A stretch of DNA of 64,000 nucleotides, taken from the NCBI GenBank assembly GCA_030549335.1, contig CM060190.1, positions 68,648,118 through 68,712,117 on the forward strand, given 5' to 3'. This DNA is from Pontederia crassipes (taxonomy: Eukaryota; Streptophyta; Magnoliopsida; Commelinales; Pontederiaceae). Below, one piece after another: positions 39,547 through 52,101 of this stretch. The notes under the pieces are model-generated. The model saw only the letters and a list, made by a program, of their open reading frames with translations, did not search any database and had not been told where the DNA came from. The number at the start of each line of letters is the position of its first letter. Positions within the stretch are counted from its first letter, which is position 1. The translations under genes and the position numbers were made by a program.

Positions 39547-40010
39547 ATGCATCAACTCCTGTTCAACCTCATATTGGTCGTCGCCTGCTCCGCTATCGTC
39601 GTCTTCCTCACCACCTTCTACTTCATGACGCAACTGCGGCCCGTCTACCTGGTCGACTTCGCGTGCTACAAGCCCGATGACACCTGGAAGTGCCCCCACG
39701 AGTACTTCGTGGAGATGTCGGAGAAGGCCGGCGTGTTCACGGACGAGAATGTCACGTTCGAGAAGAAGATCGTGGAGCGGTCCGGCCTCGGTCAGTCGAC
39801 GTACTTCCCGGAGACACTGATGACGATACCCCTAACCCGTGCATGGCAGCGGTGAGGAAAGAGGCGGAGAAGCTCATGTTCGAGGCCATCGATCAGCTCC
39901 TGGCAAAGACCGGCGTGAGGTTCAAGGACATAGGGATCCTCGTCGTGAACTACAGTCTGTTCGACCCGATGCCGTCGCTCTTTGCCGAGGCAGAGGATAA
40001 TCCAGATTTT
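39547..40010 (+). pseudogene. 3-ketoacyl-CoA synthase (KCS) gene fragment, broken
   Basis: KCS enzymes condense acyl-CoA with malonyl-CoA in the ER, the first step of very-long-chain fatty acid elongation for wax and suberin. The first frame (39547-39855) shows a hydrophobic N-terminal segment (LILVVACSAIVVFL) and then LRPVYLVDFACYKP, FEKKIVERSGLG and STYFPETLMTIP. The homologous sequence continues in the next frame (NPCMAAVRKEAEKLMFEAID, then LLAKTGVRFKDIGILVVNYS, then LFDPMPSL), so there is a frameshift near 39825-39840. Similarity ends soon after PSLFAEAED; the catalytic Cys, His and Asn regions and most of the roughly 500-residue enzyme are absent. The codons are GC-rich, unlike the surrounding DNA. 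A short, intronless, truncated duplicate. Confidence 0.85.
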
Positions 40011-41914
40011 CGAGTTGGAACAGCTAACACGATCTTTGCCCAGCGACGCCACAAAGGGAGTGACCATGGATGCAAGGGCCACCAGTGAGCCGGAGAGATC
40101 GTGAATGGTGAAGGACCTTTGCCAGATGCTATCCATCCGACCCAAACGAAGAAAGCCAACTTCTTGAGGCACTTATTTGTGAAAATAAATAAAAAAACTT
40201 GATGAGAACAAAAGGATTACATGTTGCCCAGCCGTTAGAAGACATCACACTAGAAATGCACTCGGAGTCCCGGAGAGAAAAATGTTGTTGCGAACCTAGA
40301 TTTCAAGAGCTATTCGCCTCATGCACGTAGGAAGATGAGCAGAAGTAGGACACCTCACAAAAGCAGTAGGAGAAGCACGCCCATGACCTTCATTGGAGGC
40401 CTCCTTAAAACATGGGGAAAAAAATGGAACATCGGATGTTTAGCCAATGAAAAGGAACATCAAACGTTTAGGCAATGAAAAGTTGGACGTTTGGGCAATG
40501 GAATGTACGTGACCACCAACCTCCATGCGATAGAGCAGCAACATGGTCGCCGCGCGCCACCATCTTCATCTGCGTGTAGGCAACTTTTTCCCGATGCATG
40601 TAGATCAACTCGATGATGATCATGTATCTTGAAGTTAGAAAGCCATAAGAAAATGGTAACTATCGAAATTAAGTACATTCATTAGTATCAAGCATATGCG
40701 TTAGAGTGCAGTGGCCGTTGCTTGTGCTCCTAAGAGCAGTAATGAGAGAGAGAGAAGGCCGGATTGTTGAATGTGTGAGAGAGAGCCACATTGCTTAATG
40801 AGAGAGATGAGAGAGAGAGCCGGATTGCCTAATGTAATGTGAGGAGTCGCTTAACGAGAAACAAAGAAAGGCTGAGAGAGAAGAAGAGGTGCTGGCTTGT
40901 GGATTAATGAGAGATAGAAGGTTTTTGGAACTGGCATGTGTGAGAGAGAAGAATCATGAGATTTTTTTTGTCAAAAAAGGACAAAATAGACAAATAAGAA
41001 TCCTAATGTTGCATGAGTTTGAAATTATCGATGAGCATGCGCTTTATATTAATATAAGATGTGACAAATGATGATTGAGGTGGGCTCGACGATGGACCAA
41101 CTTTTAATATATGAATAATGTTCTTTAGCGCGGAATGAATTGAATCATCGGAGGCGGAATAAAAAAAATAAGTAAAATGTTGTTTTTAGTCTTTGATCAT
41201 TGGCAATCCGCGTTAAATGGACGCACAAACTAAGTTATCGAAATTTTTTTCTTGAAATTTCACTTGCCACTGATTACGTGATACGAAACAATATTATCAA
41301 ATTAGTCCCGACAGTTAGCGTAAAACCACGTCGAATCTCATGAACATGAATCAACGAATATATTGTTGTTGTAGTTAACGATGAGTACGAATTAAATCGT
41401 TCGCATCATTTTCCAAATATAATTGGAAAAAAACTTACTTATATTAATTAATCTACTTTTCAATGCTTGCACTTATAGGGGCCTAAGCGCATCTGCCTCC
41501 CTCATTTTATTGATTATAAGCCATCACTTTTAGTATGTCCGAAATTGTTAATATTTTCTTATGTTTGCATCACCATTTTCCTAATTATTTTTTTATAAAT
41601 ATAGCCTACTATCTATCAAGCCAGATTTTGTCGTTACCTTCAAATTTTTTTATCTATCCAATTATATTTTAATCCTTAATTTGTTGTTTTGAAATCTATA
41701 TTTATTGTTATTTTATTTTTTAAAACTTAGACTTATTTTTTATTTCTTCTCGGTAGAATAAAATGTAATTAAATAATGAAGATAACAAAAACAAAACGTT
41801 AAAGTTAGAATAATAAGTGAATATATTTATAATTCAGAGATAAAAAACAATAATAATTCGGAAATCGAAACAACCCTCCCATCATGAATAAATTACAACC
41901 TTACCGCCACCTTT
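40011..41914. other. Spacer between KCS fragment and TCP11-like gene
   Basis: No gene recognised. Around 40740-40930 there are GA-rich imperfect repeats (GAGAGAGAG with GCCGGATTG and AATGTGAG words). The rest is AT-rich. Confidence 0.55.
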
Positions 41915-41920
41915 TATAAA
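41915..41920 (+). promoter_or_regulatory. TATA box of the TCP11-like gene
   Basis: TATAAA lies 156-161 bp upstream of the ATG at 42076 and is followed by CT-rich leader sequence (41946-41980). Confidence 0.6.
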
Positions 41921-42075
41921 CGAAGTCGACGTTTCACCCAAGGTTCCCTCTTTTTTCTCCCGGCCTCTCTTTTCTTTTGTCCTTATGGCTTCTTCAAATT
42001 CGATCAAAATTTGATCCATTTCGCTGGCGATCTTTTGGTCCCAGCTTCCTGTCGGTCGGTGTTTGCTGCAGGGTG

Positions 42076-45000
42076 ATGGATTCCGTCGGTGGAATCGAGT
42101 CGCCGAAGCCAGAGAGGCCGACAGCTCCGGTGGCGCTCGATTTCCCGGCGGGCGATGTGAATGCGGCGTCTTCTGCGGCGAAAATTCCGAATAGGATAAG
42201 GCGGAGGATGGTCGAGACCGCTGGCAAGAGTGGCTCCCAGCCCAGCATGGAGAAGATCGAAGCTAAACTCAGGGAAGCCGATCTCAGACGGCAGGTAACC
42301 ATATATGTCCTTTTGGGCATGAGACATTTGTTAAAAAGCTTGTATTTTACGATTTGTCATTGCGAATTCTGATGATGGTCGAAGTAACACATACTTTTTG
42401 TTCCCTTTGGATCATCTTTCGTTCTTTTTTCGTGGGAAATTGTTCCTTCTGTTTTCTTTTCATTTGATCCCTTCTTCTCAGGCCCTTAGGCCCAAATGAT
42501 TTGTGTCCTAGCTAGCTAGGCTGAATTGGAACGTTTTCCTTGTTGAGTACTTGGAGATTTTCTTCCTTCTGCCACATCATTTTCTTCCCACAATTTCTTT
42601 CGAAGTGGAATCGAGTGGAGATCTCAAGACGTTTCCTCTATAATTTTACAATAAAAGTTCGCATTGTAAAAATGAGACTTTGATGGTGTTTGATGACAAA
42701 TTGGTTCATCCCTGAGGTATTGACATGTTTTGGTCTCTTGTATTATCTTTATGAATTCTTGATTCCTTTGATGATTGTTTGTAGATGAGTATTCCGTAAG
42801 TTGGTGTTCCAACTTTCGTTGATCTATGTGTTAATGATGAAGTTCGGAATGGTGTTGTTTGATTTTACGTGCTTTCTGCACGGCATTTGAGGTTCTATTT
42901 GGTTCCTAAAATTTAGATTTCATTGTTCTTTTCTACTACTGAAGGCAAGCACGGATATAAAGCATGCTCGTGATTGTTGGCTAATGACATCACTAACTTT
43001 CATGAGCATCCTTTTGACAGCAATTTCACGAGTGGCTATCAAGCAAGGCAAGGTCAAAGCCTAGAACCTCTTCATGGTCGTATCAAGAGGAAGATCTTAG
43101 TCATCGGCTGGAAGCAAGACTTGTTGCAGCCGAGCAGAAAAGGTACCATGGATCTTCTTATTTTTTTTATTTTTTATTTTTTTGAGGAGATACCATGGAT
43201 CTTCTTATGTGTGTATCCGTACTTCTCTTGAAATAATTTGAAGTAGAAATTTATTTTTTAGCTTGAACTATGCATAAGAAACTTGCTTCTTGTGTTAGTT
43301 AAGGACTTTCCTTAAAAAAATCAAACTTCGAATGGGAGAGAGGAAATGAAAACCTTCAAATACCTGAGCTTTACACTTAAACATATGAAATTCATTTTCG
43401 TAAACCATCAATTTACTGAAGAATGCTTTTTCCTTCTCAAAGGAAAACTGAAGGAGGCTTTGCAAACCTTTAACCATTTCCATTTAGTGCGAGGACAGTA
43501 GACATGTTCACGTTTTTTACTTTATTTGTCTTAGGTGATGAATTAAGGCTTCACATTATTTGTATGCTTGTGGGATTGCTTTTTTTTTTTTCTAAAAAAA
43601 ACTAGAATTGCTTCAATTGCAACTCCAGGTTGAGCCTTTTGGAAAAGGCACAAATGCGGTTGGCTAAATTGGATGAATTAAGGCAAGCCGCAAAAAGTGA
43701 TTTAGAAAACCGTTATGAGAAGGAACGCGAAGAGCTGGAAACAAGAGTCGAATTCCGTGTGCAGAATGCTGAAGCAAATCGTATGCACCTTCTTAAGGCA
43801 GGCCTGCAGAGAAGGGCTGCAGCTGAGGAGAGAAAAGCTAGATCCTTGTCTCAGAGAGCAATACGAGAAAAGAAATATAGAGAATGTGTGCGTACTGCAA
43901 TCTTCCAGAGACGTGCTGCTGCTGAGAAGAAGCGGATGGGTTTGCTAGAAGCAGAAAAGAAACGAGCTAATGCTAGGGTTGTGAAGGCATTTAGAGTGGC
44001 CAAGACTGTATGCCATCAAAGAGAAACAGAAAGGATGAGATTGAAAGAGCTTTTGGAAAATAAACTACAAAAGGTAGGAACTTTAGCTGTTTACATTTAG
44101 ATTTCCTGTCCTTCCTGCATGAAAACACATGATTCATCCCATAATCAGTGATTCAGTGATCTGTTAGAAATCCTATTGCTTCTATTTTGCTTTCTCTTTT
44201 CTGCTTTCTGCGCCTAGTTATTTTTTTCATGTTTCTGTGGTAGCATGATTTTTACCCATATACTATCTCCAATAGAAAAACGCTTTCTTTTTTAATATCC
44301 ATGATTATTCTTTTATTGACATTTTCATATTGTCCATCCATACAATAATTTTCAGGCAAAGCGGCAAAGGGCGGAATACCTGAACCAGAGACGAAATCCC
44401 TGTAGTTCTACCCGTAAACGTTGGATCAAACATGGTGAGCTTCTGTCAAGAAAATTAGCAAGGTAAATCTTTTGCTGACATGATTTTGCACTGCTTTTCA
44501 AGTAACCCTCAAGTCTGACAATAATTATTTGATAGATGCTGGAGGAGGTTTACAAAATCCAAAAGAACTACTTTCACTTTGGCACAAGAATATGATGCCA
44601 TTGGAATCAATGGAAGGTCTGTTAAATCTATGCCATTTGAGCAACTTGCTATTCTCGTTGAATCAGCTTCAACGATTGAGGCAACAGAATCTTTGCTTGT
44701 TCGATTGGAGCACTGCTTTTCAATCCTGATATCATCTAGTTCATCATATATGAACAATCTTGACCATTTGCTTAAGCGTTTCGCAACTCCAGTTAGAAGA
44801 ATGCCACCAACCCAAGCAGCGATGATTAAGGGAGCAACTCGAAAAGGGTCTATGAGAGAATCTAGGAGTTCCAGAGCAGTCAAACTTTTGAGGTATCCAG
44901 TTAGGATAGTGCTCTGTGCTTACATGATTTTAGGTCATCCGAGTGCTGTTTTTAGTGACCAAGGCGAGTGTGTGGTTGCATTGAAGGAGTCTGCTGTAAA

Positions 45001-48000
45001 CTTTGTCAGAGAGTTTGAATTGCTGATAAGAATCATATTAGGCCATCCTCACAATGGTTTCTTGACAAGGCGGTCAACCCCAGATGCCATGTCTCATGAC
45101 TCCAATCAGCATGAGAGTTCATCAGCTGATATTCCTCCCCAAAAGACTTTCAGATGCCAGTTATCAGATTTTGATGCAGCATGGCATTCATATCTTTTCC
45201 AGTTTCTCGTGTGGAAGACAAAAGATGAAAAATCTTTGGAGGAAGATCTTTTGAGAGCTGCTTGCCAACTTGAACTTTCCATGATGAAGATTTGCAAGTT
45301 TACTTCATCAGGACAGTCCTCTGATCTTAGCCCTGACATGAAGGCCATACAGAAACAAGTATGCTTATACTATATTGTTTTTCTTCTATGGTTTTATTTT
45401 TTTGTCATTAGAAGCATAAATCAATTATGTACAAAGTGGTGTAAGGAATTTTCTTCTGTGATCTGATGAATGATATGTAGGATATCTTTCACAATTCATG
45501 AAGGTTTCGCCAATCTCAAAGAACGGTTCATGTAGATAATTTATTGATTTCATTGTCATTGATTAATATGTATTAGTTACTGATAATATACTTTGTTAGA
45601 TGAACAGAAAACCTCATGTAATTATGGATTGCTGAATTGCTGGAAATGTCATTCCATTCAGCCATTGATATTATATGTTTTGTTACGTTACTTAAAGATT
45701 GTTCATTGGAAGAATAAAAATGTCTATAAATTGTTATGAGGGGAAAATACTGATGCTTCCAGCACCGGGATATGTTTTAATATGTCAAAAGATCTTGTAT
45801 CTTATGGGTTTCCTGTTACCTTTTTTGTCAATCAACATGTGGTCTTTTCTCAATGCTTGGGAAGGTTTGTTTGATGCCTTGCAGTGATTTGCTAGTTTGG
45901 TGGTGTTCTAAACTTTTCTGCATGAGGCTTGAGGTTTATTTTGGGCTATAACAATTCTTTTGTTCTCAACAACTATTTGTTATCGTGTGACCAAGGATCA
46001 TCAATATACTTTTTCAGGTTTCTGAAGACCAAAAATTGCTGAGGCAGAAAGTACTCTATCTGAGTGGAGACGCTGGCATTAAAAGGATGGAATGTGCATT
46101 ATCAGACACACGATCCAAATACTTTAGAGAAATGGAATCAAGCAATCCAATTACTCCTGTTGTCCACATTTCATCTGCATCAGCATCTAAGCCTTTCCAA
46201 AAGCCCTTGGTTACAGGTGTTCATATGCCACACTCATTGACACCCAACTCTTTGGCCTCTGCATTTGTGGGGGAAACTTGTGTAAACAATGGAATATCCA
46301 ACAATATGGTTTATTCTTCATTCAAGAGTGAGTCTTCTTCACCATCCATTTCTGGTACACCGGTTGAAAATGCAGATGCCCAGTCAAACTTTGCAGTGGA
46401 AACAAAGCCACTGCCTTCAGATAATGAACTGCTTGTCAACGAAATTCTTCACGAGAGCCATGATGCATTGACTGCCATGGACGCTGATGAGACTGAGGTC
46501 AAAGTAAGTTTGTGTTTATTCAAAACTGCAATGATATATAAGTCATGACTGTAATCGTCAAGTTATTTAAGATATATTAAAAGTGCTTTGAAATTTCTTT
46601 TTTCCAATTACGTGTCACTATTAATGGCTGACATTTTCCAGAAGAAAGTTGCATTTGTACTTTGTTTTGTAACCACTTTTTGCTAATGATTCATTTGCTT
46701 TAAGACTGACATTAACTCTGGCAGGCTATGGTTAAGCAAATAATGGAGAAGGCATTTTGGGATGGAGTCCTGGATTCAATTAAGGAAGGAGAACCTGATT
46801 ATGGTCGAATTGTGGGACTTGTGAAGGAGATACGAGATGAATTATGTGAATTGGCACCGAGTTGGAAGCAGGAGATCCTTGACAGTATTGATCTTGATGA
46901 CTTATCTCAGGTATATGATTTTATGTTCAAATATAGAACTGAATTCTGGAGTGACACATTAATCAAACTTCAAAGTATCTTTCTAGGTGTCATTTCCTAT
47001 TCTGTTTTCCTTGACACATGCTGGTCATTGTTTATTGCGCTGAGTACGCATTCATGAATTAATGTCTATGAGTCTACTGGTATCCACCTCACCACATTAA
47101 TTACTATGCAATCTACTGAGTGTACTAGTCTTCTATGATTTCACATTTGATTGAAGGTTCTTGGCTCGGGCATCCTGGACGTGGACTGCCTCTGGAGGAT
47201 ATTACATTACATGCTAGCTATGCTGCAGAAACTATCTGCATCTGCGACTGAAAATGAAATGAAAAACAGCCACCAGAAGTTGTTAGAGGAATTGAGAGAG
47301 GTTTCTCTGTCACAAAATAAAAGCTTGGCCATAATCAAAGGCCTACGCTTTGTTTCGGAAGAAGTACAGGTTAGGCTTTTATATCTTGCCATTTTTTTTT
47401 GAACTTCCTTTCATCTGCCTAAAGTTCCAAAAAATGTAAGAGTTTACTTGATGTTAATTCTTCTTGAGTGCTTGATTGTAAGCATTTCCTGTTTGATAGA
47501 AGTTGAAAAGGGAAATCAGCAAAGCCCGCATAGAGTTGATGAAACCAATTATAAAGGGATCTGCTGGATTGGAGTACTTGCAGAAAGCTTTTTCTGATCG
47601 GTATGGAGAGCCCTCTACTGCTAGGAGAAATCTGCCTCTGACATTTCAGTGGATATCATCATTTAGAAACAACTTGGAGGAGGAATGGAATGATCACATA
47701 GATTCCTGCTCTGTACTAACAGAAAATCATGTGAGCGCGTAATGCTTTTACATGAAATTTATTCAAGAGGATTAAACTGACACATTAATTTGCCTGGGAA
47801 ATCCTTGTTTCAGGGTCTTCCTCCAATTACTGCCCTCAGATCAGGTGGCGGCCTTCTGGTTGCAACAAGACAAGGTGCTCCTGGTCTGGATAAATGTTTG
47901 TTCAATCTTACCAATGAGAAATCCAGTTTTGGTCCCCTGTGATTTTGTTTATCCTCTTATAGTCAGAAACTGATATCCCTTTCATGAGCAGGTACCAATG

Positions 48001-48754
48001 AATTTCAAGAGTGCAAAGGCGAAGATGTTGATAAGTTGGTTAGACTTGGTTTATTGAAGCTTGCGAGTGTGATAGAGGGAACAACTACTGATACTGTACC
48101 AGAAACTCTTAAGCTTAATGCATTGAGATTAAGGTCTGTTCAGAGCCAACTTCAGCAAATCATAGTCATTGCAACGAGGTATTAAAAAATATTATTTCCT
48201 AGTGAGCTATTTTGCTGCCTGATTGTGTCATCAAAATATTAACCCACACAAATTTAATACTGATTGTGGCATACAGTGCGTTGATCCTTCGGCAAATGCT
48301 TCTCAGTGAAAAGTCTGATGTCTCTCTCTCAGAGCTGGACAGCATAACTTTTTATGCTGTCAAAGAACTTTCGGAGCTCCTGAACCGTGTACCTGATGCT
48401 GGCATTAACGAGATCACACAGACACTTATCAACTCATGTAGCCTAAAGTGTTCATTTCTATCCACGGAAACAATGCCGCATAGGAGAATGGAGATGATTA
48501 CTAGGATGCTCATGAAGAGCCTGCAAAGCAACAATGCAATCTTCAAGATGGTCTCCCGATCTATCTACGTTGCTGCAAGAGGACTGGTTCTTGGAGGCAC
48601 CGGAGACATAGGTCGAAAATTGGCTGATGCAGCTCTAAGGCGAATTGGAGCCACCATGGTACTGGAAAGAGTGGTAAAGTTGTCAGGGATGCTGATCACC
48701 ATGGCATCAATCACAAGCCGTGTGCACGGTCCATGGTATAAGCAATTGTCATGA
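42076..48754 (+). CDS. T-complex protein 11 (TCP11)-like protein, complete
   Basis: Member of the plant family with a C-terminal Tcp11 domain; molecular role in plants not established. Twelve GT..AG exons: 42076-42294, 43021-43142, 43629-44073, 44356-44462, 44536-45358, 46018-46503, 46725-46910, 47157-47369, 47500-47730, 47814-47895, 47992-48178, 48277-48754. They total 3579 nt, giving 1192 aa, in the usual range for this family. Residues about 60-260 are charged and helical ([11 protein letters not shown], then many KA/RA/EK-rich heptads such as [20 protein letters not shown]), a likely long coiled coil. The Tcp11-type part covers roughly residues 480 to the end ([44 protein letters not shown]). 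The chosen ATG ([15 protein letters not shown]) is the first one in frame with exon 1. No disruption is visible. Confidence 0.88.
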
Positions 48755-49523
48755 AAGTTTTCAACTTCTCAAGCTCTCTGCACACAACTGAACTAACTGG
48801 TCTTCTGTATTCACTGCCTTTAAACCTATAATTTTGAAATTTTCTAAAGATGTATATGAGCAGTAACTTCTTGGCTGTGCCAACCTTAAGCAGAATGGGT
48901 ACAAGTACACAAGTGACCATAATGGTATAAAGGGGGCATAAAGTGCGTCCATAATTACTACTCTACGAGTTTTACGTGCCCAAACTCCGCACATTTGCAA
49001 TACATGTTAAGCAGGTTGCTCCTACAAACGAGCGGTTGGTTTAAGCGAATTGTAATGTTGAATCCTGAATTAAGGGATAAGGGAGTTAATAACATGTGTT
49101 CGAGTTTCTTAATATAAATAATCGCATTTTTTTCCAATAAACTTGTGTGTGGGTTGTGGCTCTTTTCCACTTGTACATCTTCCTTTCCCCATGATGTATG
49201 TGATCGATATATGCATGGAGCACATCCTTCGTTCTATCTATTATCTGGAAGCTATCATGTACACACCAGCAGAGGAGAAAATGATCAATAAGAAATCAGC
49301 TTCATTTGATGGCCCTGAATCAGGAATGTGACATACAACATTGAGATTAAATTCGTCTCTTTTGACATACACGCATGACTGTACAAAGATCGACAGCTTT
49401 AACATATATTGCTCTCAGCATTCAGATATGTTCGTATGAAACAAAGCAACTTGCAGGCTTTGCAGCAACATCAGCAGCAGCGGCAGCAGGAAACTTCGGT
49501 AATCGAGCAACTTAATCAACTAA
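48755..49523. other. Convergent 3' ends of TCP11-like and J-protein genes
   Basis: About 770 bp between two stop codons in convergent genes; expected to hold both 3' UTRs. No further gene seen. Confidence 0.6.
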
Positions 49524-50311
49524 TCATGATGCAGCGTTATACACAATGGGCATGCCACCTTCAAGCCCCATCCACTCGTCCCACTCCTCCCACTCGTCAT
49601 CCAACCCACCATCTGCAGCAATGGAGCTGCTGTTGCTGTCTTCTTCTTCAAACTTCGCCATTAGACTCTGTCCACAAGTTTTTTTTTATTTGGTTGGTTT
49701 GCAGAAAGAACAACACGTACAACTCAGTCAACCATTCAAAAGTTGGTGCACATCACATGACATGATAAGAATACATACATCCGGCAACAATAATACAAGA
49801 ACAACAAATCTTTATCTTATCCATGAATATAATATGCTTGTGAATCCAGAGCTCCATGATTGATAATGATAAGTAAGTTATTAATATAGAACATCGCATA
49901 CCTCGTAAGCAGACTTGATCTCCCTAAAGGTATCCTTCTCGTGCGCAGCTCCACTTTCCCTTACCACGTCGGGGTGGTACTGCAAACATGTGAACACATC
50001 ATGTTTTAAATAACTCAATTATGTAATCAAAGATGAACTGAACCAAAGGGATTTGATTTTCGATGGGATAATATTGACGGAGAAACCTTCAACGCGAGGC
50101 GTTTGTAGGCGCGCTTGACGTCGGACTTGGTCGCCGAGGGGGTCAGGCCGAGGGCTGCGAACTGATCGCCGGAGAACGGCAGCGACGACCGGGCCCGGAA
50201 GACGACGCGCCGCCGGCGCCCGGAGGGCTCGGAGGAGATGCCACCCGATCCGGCGGTGGAGCCCCCCCTAAACGATCGGTTCCCAAACCCTGCGCCGGCG
50301 GCCCTCCTCAT
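49524..50311 (-). CDS. Small J-domain (DnaJ-like) protein, probably plastid-targeted
   Basis: Type III (DnaJC-like) co-chaperone that would stimulate Hsp70 ATPase. Three exons: 50087-50311, 49902-49979, 49524-49667; 447 nt, 148 aa. The N-terminus is rich in Arg, Ser and Gly with few acidic residues (MRRAAGAGFGNRSFRGG, RRRRVVFRARSS), like a plastid transit peptide. The J domain runs from about residue 47 (FSGDQFAALGLTPSATKSDV, KRAYKRLALKYHPDVV) with HPD at 77-79, to EIKSAYESLM. The tail is acidic and Trp-rich (DDEWEEWDEWMGLEGG), resembling small chloroplast J proteins such as Arabidopsis J8. The exon 3 acceptor (GTGGACAG) has a weak pyrimidine tract, so that junction is less certain. Exon 1 is strongly GC-rich. 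Confidence 0.85.
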
Positions 50312-51390
50312 CTTCTGCTGCGTCTCCGGCGGTCGCTCCGCGCTTTCGTGTGTTCTCTCATCGTATGACTTCCGGTTTTAAAGAGCCGTGAGGACTGAGG
50401 ACGTGGAGAACGACGAGATTGAGACCCATGACCTCCATAATTCTCAAAATTACGATGATACCATTCTGCGGCTTTGCTGCCGGGCGTGTGCATGATGGCA
50501 CAATCGTTAATTTTAACTGTATTAATGGCGTTTAGATAGATTGGTGAATGACATTTTATGCGATTTGTTTCGCTTTAAAATAAGACTTTTTTCTTGTAAC
50601 CGAAAAAAGGTTTTATTATTATCGGAAAAAAAATAAGACCAATAAATATTAAATTAAAATTGTATGTTATTCTTTTATATTGTGATGATAGAGATGAAAT
50701 TATTTCCTCCCTATTAGGAGGGGAAAAATATTTCCCAAAAAATCGTATATAAATTTTTTAACCAATCGGAAATGATTTTCGTCATTTTTTTTTGTCTCTC
50801 ATTACTTCCCACTTCATCCTAACAAAAAATCGGTCACATTTTTTCCGGTACAATATATTTTTCATCATATTTTCGTCCAAAGGGGGAGAGCATAAAAATA
50901 TAAATGAAGACTGCCCCACGTTTGGGCCATGGAGCGGGGGCAGATTTGAATGGCCCAGCAATTGCCACCTTCCGTTCAGATGGAGCACGAGATGTCCAAA
51001 GTGTCATCTGATCAATTGGAATTGGAACATTCGACGCTTCTTTTTCTTCATTTTTTTTCCACTCTTCTTTTTCTTGGATTTAGGTGCTTAAATTAAATGA
51101 GGCATGACAGTTGAACGCCATCCTTTTCTTAACAAATACAGTCGTTGGATATAAAAAGTAAGATAGAGAACTTAGAAGTACTAAAATATTTTTAGTTTTC
51201 GTATTATTTTATTGCGGTTCTATAACGACAAGTGGAGAAAAAAGGTTTTGAATAATCATTGTAACTGGATTAAAATAAAGTATAATTTCTAGGTCAGGAA
51301 CATATTTTGTTGTGCAGAAGTCACCTAATTTGATTCATTAAACCAACTCGACATCTATGATTTTTCTAAAGCAAAAAAGCCAAAACAAAA
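50312..51390. other. Spacer upstream of the J-protein gene
   Basis: Should contain the J-protein promoter. AT-rich beyond about 50520; no gene recognised. Confidence 0.55.
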
Positions 51391-51464
51391 GCTTTCATAG
51401 CTCAGTTGGTTAGAGCACCCGTTTAGTAAGCGGGAGGTCTTGAGTTCAACTCTCAATGAAAGCA
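51391..51464 (+). tRNA. tRNA-Thr (anticodon AGU)
   Basis: A 74-nt cloverleaf. The acceptor stem GCTTTCA pairs perfectly with TGAAAGC, and the discriminator is A. The D arm is TAGCTCAGTTGGTTAGAGCA, the anticodon loop TTAGTAA has anticodon AGT, and the T arm contains TTGAGTTCAACTCTCAA. No intron and no encoded CCA; a nuclear-type gene. Confidence 0.93.
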
Positions 51465-51624
51465 CATTTTTTCTCCTATGCTTAAAAATTTTACATCCTT
51501 TTTGCCCTCATTATTATGTGGTTCTTTTTCTTTTACAGGTACTTGACCCCAGAGGGCTTTCAACGTCGATTTCAATGCAACGACAAGCACATTTTGGCAA
51601 TTTTTTTAATATTACTTTTTTCCC

Positions 51625-51678
<54 letters not shown>

Positions 51679-52101
51679 GTATTTCCTTTCGCAATCCTAT
51701 TTACTCCGTGGGATGACAAATTTAGAGGAATAAAAAAAATTTATTGCTACTTTAAAATACATTATTCTTTATATGAGTAAAAATGCTGAACATTGAAGTG
51801 GTAATAATATATTTTAAAGTGACACCCTTCTCAAAAACTCCAATCTCTTTTCAGTGAAAAATATGACACTCGTTCTCTATTTTCCTCGGACCTTTAAACT
51901 TTTACAAAGCTATTGGAAAACTATGAAAACAAGGACCATGGAGTAAGTAGCTCAAGTTCATTGACCCAGATGATGTGCAGTTTATCCAGTTTGGCGGCTA
52001 AGGTGCTGTTTGGCAAACATATGCAGAACAATCACCTAACATGGATCTTTGAGGCTTTCAGGAATATGATCAACTTTTTCCTTTGTTTTCAGGTAGAAAT
52101 A
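51465..52101. other. Spacer with (TTA)n, 3' of the GTE gene
   Basis: Holds a (TTA)n microsatellite of about 17 units at 51626-51678. The part near 52100 is probably the 3' UTR of the bromodomain gene. Confidence 0.7.
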
